Source of the DNA: Deltaproteobacteria bacterium
GTDB lineage: Bacteria > Myxococcota_A > Polyangia > Polyangiales > Polyangiaceae
Length of the DNA: 47,599 nucleotides
Direction of reading: 5' to 3'
Assembly: GCA_003235365.1 (NCBI GenBank)
Contig: QJWJ01000280.1
Span: 1-47,599, forward strand
The notes under the pieces are model-generated. The model had not been told where the DNA came from and made no database searches. It saw nothing but the letters and a program-made list of their open reading frames with translations. A program made the position numbers and the translations under genes. Of this stretch, positions 42,062-47,599 are shown in pieces. Position 1 is the stretch's first letter, and every line of letters starts with the position of its first letter.

Positions 42062-42469
42062 TCAGAATGGCTCGAAGCAATCATAGTTGCGTTGTGAGGC
42101 GATGCGCGAGCCCTCGAAGGTCAGAAAGATCGCAAACGAGGCGTGCATCTTCTGCCCGGGGGGCGTGTTCCCGAACGGGATTTTGAACGTGCCCCACCAG
42201 TCCACTTCGAGCGCAATCCGGTTGCCAGACTCGACGACGTTGCGAATCTCGTAGCGTTGCTCGATCAGGATTTGCGCTGCTTTGCCCGCTGCTTCCAGCA
42301 GTTGGCCTCGGTCGAGGAGGCGACCTTGGGGGTTGAGCCGATTGGGATACTCCCGGTGCGTGAACTCGGGGGTAAACAACTCAGCCAGTTCGGCTGAGCG
42401 CGTGTCCTGTTCGAGAAGCTCGAGGTAACGCTTGGCGATGTCACTGCGAGTTGGGGGCGGATTCGGCAT
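42062..42469 (-). CDS. SnoaL-like / NTF2-fold protein
   Basis: A 135-residue protein from ATG 42469. It has the cone-like alpha+beta barrel pattern of the SnoaL/NTF2 superfamily: RYLELLEQDTRSAELAELF, HREYPNRLNPQGR, EQRYEIRNVVESGNRIALEVDW and MHASFAIFLTFEGSRIASQRNYDCFEPF. Members can be polyketide cyclases, hydratases or ketosteroid-isomerase-like proteins, so no reaction is assigned. It is transcribed divergently from a MarR regulator with a 48-bp gap containing repeated half-sites, so it is the likely target of that regulator. Confidence 0.82.
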   Translation of the reverse strand: MPNPPPTRSDIAKRYLELLEQDTRSAELAELFTPEFTHREYPNRLNPQGRLLDRGQLLEAAGKAAQILIEQRYEIRNVVESGNRIALEVDWWGTFKIPFGNTPPGQKMHASFAIFLTFEGSRIASQRNYDCFEPF

Positions 42470-42488
42470 ACACGAACTCCTTTGATGT

Positions 42489-42516
42489 ACAACTGTGGTT
42501 GTGTATATTGCACAAC
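42489..42516. promoter_or_regulatory. MarR-type operator with overlapping promoter
   Basis: Three ACAAC/GTTGT half-sites are packed in the divergent gap: ACAAC-TGTG-GTTGT (42489-42502) and GTTGT-N9-ACAAC (42498-42516) share a central arm. A TATATT -10-like box (42504-42509) lies between. Binding here would repress both genes. Confidence 0.55.
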
Positions 42517-42517
42517 C

Positions 42518-43024
42518 ATGTTTGTGGATCAAGAAGGCGATAGTCCCCCCGATCCGGTGTCGCTGGACCAACTGGACTTGGCACAGTTGGCCTACTTCGT
42601 CGGTTTGGCAGCGAACGACCGTGTACTAGTCCGGCTCGAGGAGCGTGGATTCGACGGCGTTCGAGCCTCTCATGGCTTCATCATTCAACACTTGCTCAAA
42701 GGCCCCCACACAGTCGGGCGCCTCGCCGGTTTGCTTGCCATCTCGCAGCAGGCCGTTTCCAAGAGCGTTGCGGAACTGGTGAGGTTGGGTTACCTGCGAG
42801 ACGCTCCCAGTGAGGACGGTCGAGCACGAACCGTGGCGTTGTCGAGTCGAGGGCGTTCGCTCGTTCGCGTTGCCCGGGCCTGTCGCAAGGAACTCGAAGC
42901 CGAGCTGATTCGTACGGCCGGCCCTCGAGCGATGGCCCAGGCTCGGCGTGTGTTGCTGTTGGCGGTGGACGTACTGGGTGTCGATCAAGCGATCGTGGGG
43001 CGGCGGCTTCGTCCGCCGCGATGA
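42518..43024 (+). CDS. MarR-family transcriptional regulator
   Basis: A 168-residue regulator from ATG 42518. The winged helix-turn-helix is at about residues 50-115: GFIIQHLLKGPHTVGRLAGLL, then ISQQAVSKSVAELVRLGYLRDAPSEDGRARTVALSSRGR, which includes the recognition helix and the beta-wing. Flanking helices at both ends should form the dimer interface. MarR proteins usually repress a divergent gene and release DNA on binding a small phenolic or lipophilic ligand, or on oxidation. Here the divergent target is the SnoaL-like gene. Confidence 0.92.
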   Translation: MFVDQEGDSPPDPVSLDQLDLAQLAYFVGLAANDRVLVRLEERGFDGVRASHGFIIQHLLKGPHTVGRLAGLLAISQQAVSKSVAELVRLGYLRDAPSEDGRARTVALSSRGRSLVRVARACRKELEAELIRTAGPRAMAQARRVLLLAVDVLGVDQAIVGRRLRPPR

Positions 43025-43236
43025 GCGGGCAGCGCGATTGTCCGACACGCTGGCCGCGTGGCGCAATCGCCTGCCGCGTTGGGCCGGTGCGACATGCGGG
43101 ATGGGCGGCACGTACGACGGGCTGCTCGCGTGAAACCTGCCGACCGGGGGACCAAGGCCGGAAAGTGCGACGGACTAGTCGTGTCGGGGAAAGGCGACCT
43201 CCTCACAGCGCGCGGGGGAACGTGTTCAAAGGGAAA

Positions 43237-43267
43237 TTGCTTCCGTACTGCTGCAGCGGCGTATACT
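43237..43267 (+). promoter_or_regulatory. Candidate housekeeping promoter of the cNMP-kinase gene
   Basis: TTGCTT (43237-43242), a 19-base spacer and TATACT (43262-43267). Start of transcription would fall at about 43274-43275, at the GTG start codon itself, implying a leaderless message. The -35 box and spacing are imperfect. Confidence 0.35.
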
Positions 43268-43274
43268 GCCGGCC

Positions 43275-44597
43275 GTGACCGACGACCCGTCGCCCGTGCC
43301 CTCGGTGGATCCCACGAAGGTCGTGGCTTCGCCCGGTGCCGACGTACCCTACGGCGGAGCCAGGACCGTTGCCGGTGGGACCGTTTCTGCAGAGGAAAAT
43401 CTCGATCGACTGCCCACCGTCGTGCCGCCTTCGGTTACCGGACTGCTCGGACGAGGGGGCATGGGGATCGTGCATTGTGCACGAGACACGGCGCTGGGGC
43501 GGGAGGTGGCACTCAAGCGATGTGCCCAAACCTCTGCCAGTAGCCAAGCAACGCGTGACTTCATCAACGAGGCGAGAGTTGCCGGGCGACTGCAGCATCC
43601 CAACATCGTTCCCGTCTACTACTTGGCGGTCGCGACGGACGGTGTTCCGTACTTTGCGATGCAAGTCGTGGAAGGTCGCAACCTGCGCGAATGGCTTGCC
43701 GATCCGGAACATCCCCTCGGTTCCCGCGAACGCTTGGAAGGTGCGTTGGAGATACTCCTGCGTGTTTGTGACGCGCTCGCCTATGCTCACAGTCAGGGCG
43801 TGTTGCATCGCGACGTAAAACCCGACAACATCATGGTCGCTCGCCACGGACGTGTATACCTGATGGACTGGGGGCTCGCGATCGGCAAGACGGACGTTGC
43901 ACAGCGGTCGGGGATGGGAGGGACACCGCGCTACATGGCGCCGGAAGTTGCGCGCGGCGAAGCCATCGATGAAGGAGTGGACATCTTCGGCTTGGGCGCC
44001 GTGATGTACGAAGTCGTCACTGGACGGACACCCTACGGAAGCACCGATGCCTTGAAGGGCGGAGGAAACAGCATATTGCCAGTCCAGCGCGGACTCACGG
44101 ACATGTTCATCGCCCCCGAGTTGTGCGCCATTGTCGACAAGGCCGTCGCGGCGGATCGGGCTGACCGTTACCCTACGGTGGAGGCCTTGCAAGATGACCT
44201 GCGTCAGTTTCTGCGAGGGGGCCGTCACCTACCGCGGCGGCTCTTCGCTGCGGGTGAAGTCATCGTGCGGCAGGGTGATATTGGTGATTGTGCATACTTG
44301 ATTCTCGAGGGGTCTTGTCGGGTTACCCAACAGACCGCCGAAGGTGTGGTGGAGCTGCGCGAAATGGAGTCGGGGGCGGTCTTTGGTGAACTGGCTGTGC
44401 TTCTCGAAGGACCTCGTACCGCCACCGTGACCGCTCAGACCGAGACGGCGGTTTTGGTCATCGATCGCGCCGCGCTGCGACGGCGTGGCGTGTTCGACGG
44501 CTGGAGTTCCGTGCTGCTCGAGGCGTTGGCACAGCGCTTCTCCGACCTCGAACGCCACGTACGTCGGGCGGAGTCGATTCCAGCCAGTGGTGAGTAG
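43275..44597 (+). CDS. Ser/Thr protein kinase fused to a cyclic-nucleotide-binding domain
   Basis: A 440-residue soluble kinase with start GTG 43275. Catalytic features: LGRGGMGIVHCA (glycine loop, about 57-68), VALKR, HRDVKPDNIM (about 178-187), and YLMDWGLA where DFG is replaced by DWG (near 197), a substitution common in this bacterial kinase subgroup. GGTPRYMAPE marks the activation segment. Residues about 325-425 are a cNMP-binding domain: LFAAGEVIVRQGDIGDCAYLILEGSC and the phosphate-binding cassette FGELAVLLEGPRTATV with the expected Glu and Arg. The fusion suggests kinase activity gated by cAMP, cGMP or another nucleotide. It has no transmembrane segment. Confidence 0.93.
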   Translation: MTDDPSPVPSVDPTKVVASPGADVPYGGARTVAGGTVSAEENLDRLPTVVPPSVTGLLGRGGMGIVHCARDTALGREVALKRCAQTSASSQATRDFINEARVAGRLQHPNIVPVYYLAVATDGVPYFAMQVVEGRNLREWLADPEHPLGSRERLEGALEILLRVCDALAYAHSQGVLHRDVKPDNIMVARHGRVYLMDWGLAIGKTDVAQRSGMGGTPRYMAPEVARGEAIDEGVDIFGLGAVMYEVVTGRTPYGSTDALKGGGNSILPVQRGLTDMFIAPELCAIVDKAVAADRADRYPTVEALQDDLRQFLRGGRHLPRRLFAAGEVIVRQGDIGDCAYLILEGSCRVTQQTAEGVVELREMESGAVFGELAVLLEGPRTATVTAQTETAVLVIDRAALRRRGVFDGWSSVLLEALAQRFSDLERHVRRAESIPASGE

Positions 44598-44706
44598 TCG
44601 AGGTGCCAACTGGCAATCGTTTCGAAACGGGAGCGGTCTTGGGGGTCCTCACCCAACGGCCCCGGAAACTGCCTGACAATCGTGAGCACCTACTTGGTCG
44701 AATCGG

Positions 44707-46011
44707 ATGACTCAGGGATCCTCACTGTCGCTTCGCGCATTGATCGGGCTGTGCTGCGTTAGCAACGTCGCCTGGGGGCTTGGTCCTGATGGGGCGGTGT
44801 TGCAGAGCTCCGACTACAACATCGACTTCCACCAAGGACCAGTGCTTCAGAGCTCTCGAATCATCGGCTTGGCTGGATCGATCGCGCCTCTGGCGGAAGG
44901 GATCATCGGCGCAGCAGACAATCCCGCTTCGGTCGTCGTGCGCGTTCCGTGGAGTCGCAGCTGGTACGATTGGGACGTCGACGCCAGCATCAGCAGTCCC
45001 TCGGCGGTGATAGCGACCGACTTCGACAACAACGGTACGACCAACCAGTCTGACCGGAATGCAGCGTTCGTGACGCTTGGGGGCGCACTTCAGTTTGGGC
45101 GTTTCGGTCTGGGACTCCACGTCGACGTCGCTCAGCATCAAGTCGGGTCTCGGGCGGCAGCTGGCGATGGCCAAGAGCTCACCGTCACTCGAGGCCGCGT
45201 GAATTTCGTCGTTGGCTATCTGTTCCTGGACGGCCAGTTGGCAGTCGGCGTGGGAGCAGGTACCTACGTCATCGACATCAGCCCCTCCAATCAGACGGAT
45301 GGCGACGCTCCGTCGTTAGCGGCAGTCCAGAGTGGAACCCTGCAGTTCGGGGGGATCTGGGCACCACACGAACTACCCGTGCGCGCTGGTGCGTCACTGC
45401 GTGCGGCGGCCCCTGCCGACGACGCCGTACCGGAGGGGGTCATGCCCGACGCGGATGGCAACTACGTTGCCGAGGGCTACTACTTTCCAGCCCGAATCGA
45501 AGCACCGACGGTTCTGCAATTTGCTGTCGCGACCCAGTTCTTCAGACGTCTCAACGGGCCTTGGTTGCAGCCACCTCCTCTTGGCGGCGCAGAGCTGCCT
45601 TTGGAATCGACACACCGACCACCGGACTTCGTCGGAAGGCGCGGCCATTTGCTGATCAGCGCCGCGCTCGAGGTTACTCTACCAACCAAGAACGCGGTGG
45701 GTATCGAATCGTTTCTGACACAACGGGTTCAACGCAGTGGTCGAACGACGTCGTTCAGCCCGCGCCTGGGTATCGAGGGTGAACCCTGGGTGAACGGTTT
45801 GATTGTGCGTGGCGGGACGTATCTCGAGCCCACGCGGTTTGCGGCGTCTAGTGCACGTTTGCACGGTACAGCAGGAGTCGACATTCACATCCCTTTGACG
45901 TGGAGCGTGTTCGGCCTACTCGACGACGACACGTCGTTCCGCATCGGAGGCGCTGTCGACCGCGCTCGTGACTATTTCGGCTGGAGTGCGAGCTTGGGTG
46001 TTTGGCATTGA
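44707..46011 (+). CDS. Outer-membrane beta-barrel protein
   Basis: A 434-residue protein with an N-terminal signal peptide (LRALIGLCCVSNVAWG). The N-terminal mature part, GLAGSIAPLAEGIIGAADNPAS, resembles the plug region of FadL/OmpP1-type transporters (A-x-AEG-x-NPA). The remainder alternates hydrophobic strands (NAAFVTLGGALQFGRFGLGLHVDV, LLISAALEVTLPT, HGTAGVDIHIPLTWSVFGLL) and ends in FGWSASLGVWH, close to an outer-membrane barrel C-terminus. Transport of hydrophobic compounds is possible but unproven. It follows the cNMP-kinase by 109 bp and is convergent with the GH30 gene. Confidence 0.75.
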   Translation: MTQGSSLSLRALIGLCCVSNVAWGLGPDGAVLQSSDYNIDFHQGPVLQSSRIIGLAGSIAPLAEGIIGAADNPASVVVRVPWSRSWYDWDVDASISSPSAVIATDFDNNGTTNQSDRNAAFVTLGGALQFGRFGLGLHVDVAQHQVGSRAAAGDGQELTVTRGRVNFVVGYLFLDGQLAVGVGAGTYVIDISPSNQTDGDAPSLAAVQSGTLQFGGIWAPHELPVRAGASLRAAAPADDAVPEGVMPDADGNYVAEGYYFPARIEAPTVLQFAVATQFFRRLNGPWLQPPPLGGAELPLESTHRPPDFVGRRGHLLISAALEVTLPTKNAVGIESFLTQRVQRSGRTTSFSPRLGIEGEPWVNGLIVRGGTYLEPTRFAASSARLHGTAGVDIHIPLTWSVFGLLDDDTSFRIGGAVDRARDYFGWSASLGVWH

Positions 46012-46033
46012 AGACTCCGTCGCAGGAGGTCGT

Positions 46034-47599
46034 TCATTCGTGCCAGTTCAACGTTGCCCAGCCGCGGGCCGGGACGTTGAACGCCACTGTCGACTCACCG
46101 ACGGAAACGGTCGTCTCCCGATCCGTGTCGCCGGGGTTGAACAACACCGTCACGACGCTGTGGTCTGGATTCTCGAAGGCGAGCGCTTGCACCTCGATCG
46201 CATTTGCCGCGATGCGAGTTGCTCCAGGAGTGACGAAGTAAGACAGGTGGCGAAAGACGTAGTAGGCAGGGGTGATGATGAGCTGTTTGCTCGTCTGGTC
46301 CACGGCTAGTAGCGTATTTTTTGGCCACGGTTGCTCGCTGTCGAGCCCTTCGCCTACGGTGTCGAGCACCATGTGCCAAGCCATGTACGCGTGGACGCCG
46401 AACTGGAGCCAAGTTCGGATGAAATCCCACGTTTCTATTGCGTAGGCATGGTCGTTGGGGGCGTATTGGGCGTTGAACTCGGGGACCCACGGGAAGTTGC
46501 CCGGTAGCTGCTGGCTTTGCATGACGGGCAGATCTGCCGGGAACTCTTGGGCGTTGAACAGGTCTTGACCAACCCACTGCATCCCAATTCCTTCGACGTA
46601 GCTACTGGCCGCGCTGTCCTCCATCACGGCCTGGTACAGCAGCTCGTCTCCGGGATCTGCGAGTGTACCCAGCCATATCCCCGTGTTGATGCCGCGCTCG
46701 ACAAACGTGGGGCCCAGGTAGTCGCCGATGAAGTCTTTCAACGTCTCGGGCTGCCAGATGCACGTTGGATGTGCCGCTTCGATCGCCGGGTCGTTCTGGA
46801 TTTGCACGAACTCGATCGGTAAGCCCTCGTCCGCGTATTCTTCCACGAAGCGTGAGAGATACAGCGCATACGCCTGGAGCGTGGCCACGTCGGCTTTGAG
46901 CTCTCCGCGGTCCATCTCCCCCGTGGTCTTCATCCAGGCCGGGGGACTCCAGGGAACGGCCCACAGCCGAAGATCCGGCGCTACTTTCCGTGCGGCACGA
47001 ACGTAAGGGATCAGGCTCTGCTTGTCGCGTTGGATGGAGAAGTTCTCCATCTCGTAATCACCATCGACATCGTCGTAGCTGAATCTGTCCAGCGCGTACT
47101 CACTGGCGCCGATCGGCAGTCGTCCCCAAGTGAAGTTCGCTCCGTCGTTGACGTCGAACAACAAGCGAATGGCGCGCTGCTGATCTTCCTCGGAAAGGAG
47201 GTTGAGGTAGCGCCAGCCCATCTCGTTGAACGTGCCTCCGAACCCCAGCCAGTTTTGGTAGGTCTGGCTCGGCAGGACAGTGACATCCGGCATGGGCTCG
47301 TCCACATCGAACCATTCTGCCGGCTGCCAGTATGCTCCCTCGCTGGAAGTGATCAGACCGGGACGCTGTTGCCGCGGGGGTGAGGGGATGCTCTGATCTG
47401 CGAGTGGCGTACCCGCATCATCTTCGGGAACTGGGCGAAGTGTTGACGGAAGTGGATCGGCATCGGCGGATGACACGGGGGCAGTGCCCCCGCTCGGGCC
47501 ATTCGGGCCATTGTTGTCGACGGCGTTTGTCGTCGCCGGTGCGTTTCGAGGATCTTCGGGAACCGCGTCGTCGAGCTTTCCGGTGGGCGTGCCATTGCT
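46034..47599 (-). CDS. GH30-family glycosidase (5' end beyond window)
   Basis: The frame is open to the right edge, giving at least 522 residues; a GTG at 47476 is not a likely start because a Ser/Pro/Asn-rich linker continues upstream, so a signal peptide presumably lies outside. GH30 hallmarks are GFGGTFNEMGWRYL, DRFSYDDVDGDYEMENFSI, VPWSPPAWMKTTGEM, then IQNDP where most GH30 enzymes have the acid/base Glu in QNEP, followed by HPTCIWQPETL. A Glu in WVPEFNAQY is the probable nucleophile. The GH30C beta domain closes the protein (FENPDHSVVTVLFNPGDTD ... RGWATLNWHE). GH30 members act on glucosylceramide, beta-1,6-glucan or glucuronoxylan; with GH67 nearby, xylan is plausible. Confidence 0.9.
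   Translation of the reverse strand, partial: SNGTPTGKLDDAVPEDPRNAPATTNAVDNNGPNGPSGGTAPVSSADADPLPSTLRPVPEDDAGTPLADQSIPSPPRQQRPGLITSSEGAYWQPAEWFDVDEPMPDVTVLPSQTYQNWLGFGGTFNEMGWRYLNLLSEEDQQRAIRLLFDVNDGANFTWGRLPIGASEYALDRFSYDDVDGDYEMENFSIQRDKQSLIPYVRAARKVAPDLRLWAVPWSPPAWMKTTGEMDRGELKADVATLQAYALYLSRFVEEYADEGLPIEFVQIQNDPAIEAAHPTCIWQPETLKDFIGDYLGPTFVERGINTGIWLGTLADPGDELLYQAVMEDSAASSYVEGIGMQWVGQDLFNAQEFPADLPVMQSQQLPGNFPWVPEFNAQYAPNDHAYAIETWDFIRTWLQFGVHAYMAWHMVLDTVGEGLDSEQPWPKNTLLAVDQTSKQLIITPAYYVFRHLSYFVTPGATRIAANAIEVQALAFENPDHSVVTVLFNPGDTDRETTVSVGESTVAFNVPARGWATLNWHE

Noticed and set aside
1..47599. CRISPR arrays, tRNA or rRNA genes, complete insertion sequences
   Set aside because: No regularly spaced identical repeats, no recognisable tRNA or rRNA sequence, and no transposase were found on reading both strands.

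Overview
The window looks like a chromosomal segment of a GC-rich, predatory or saprophytic myxobacterium-like organism (Myxococcota, probably class Polyangia). This is inferred from the combination of many lipoproteins with Asp/Pro/Ser-rich linkers, Hanks-type Ser/Thr kinases next to PEGA and FHA proteins, FG-GAP propellers, and lipid-anchored glycoside hydrolases. No database search was possible, so taxonomy is an inference. No rRNA, tRNA, CRISPR array or intact insertion sequence was recognised.

Layout. 1-3929: a TPR/beta-barrel gene (running off the left edge), a membrane anti-sigma-like protein and an ECF sigma factor on the minus strand, divergent from an EF-hand lipoprotein. Both divergent promoters carry the same GGAAC-N16-CGTT element. 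3977-8804: HEAT-repeat protein, NAPE-PLD-like metallo-hydrolase, hybrid histidine kinase and a small lipoprotein. 8805-9760 is empty of convincing genes. 9761-17357: lipid-anchored GH5 glucanase, seven-bladed FG-GAP propeller lipoprotein, and two sugar/H+ symporters of different MFS families. 17386-21212: a large XRE-NACHT-FGE/SUMF1 STAND protein with a 19-bp palindrome just upstream of its start, divergent from a pentapeptide-repeat / glutaredoxin / PCP_red gene set. 21509-24622: LysR regulator, DUF2147 protein, O-methyltransferase, PAP2 phosphatase. 24747-34692: seven genes, mostly exported, including a lipid-anchored GH67 alpha-glucuronidase, a DUF2784 membrane protein and a right-handed beta-helix (pectate-lyase-like) lipoprotein. 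34830-38264: minus-strand operon of a membrane Ser/Thr kinase, a PEGA protein and an FHA-winged-helix protein. 38506-41334: a 942-residue FG-GAP lipoprotein with a strand-rich C-terminus resembling aerolysin-type pore formers. 41374-47599: small SpoIIAA/STAS-like protein, a SnoaL/MarR divergent pair, a kinase fused to a cyclic-nucleotide-binding domain, an outer-membrane barrel, and a GH30 glycosidase running off the right edge.

How it works together. GH5, GH67, GH30 and the beta-helix protein, with the two sugar symporters, suggest extracellular plant-polysaccharide (glucan/glucuronoxylan/pectin) breakdown at the cell surface and uptake of released sugars. The kinase/PEGA/FHA operon, the cNMP-kinase, the hybrid histidine kinase and the ECF module are the signalling layer. 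The most unusual locus is the XRE-NACHT-FGE protein: a single-chain NLR-like protein with its own DNA-binding head and a lectin-fold FGE tail lacking the catalytic cysteine, which is the best candidate here for a defence or self-recognition system.
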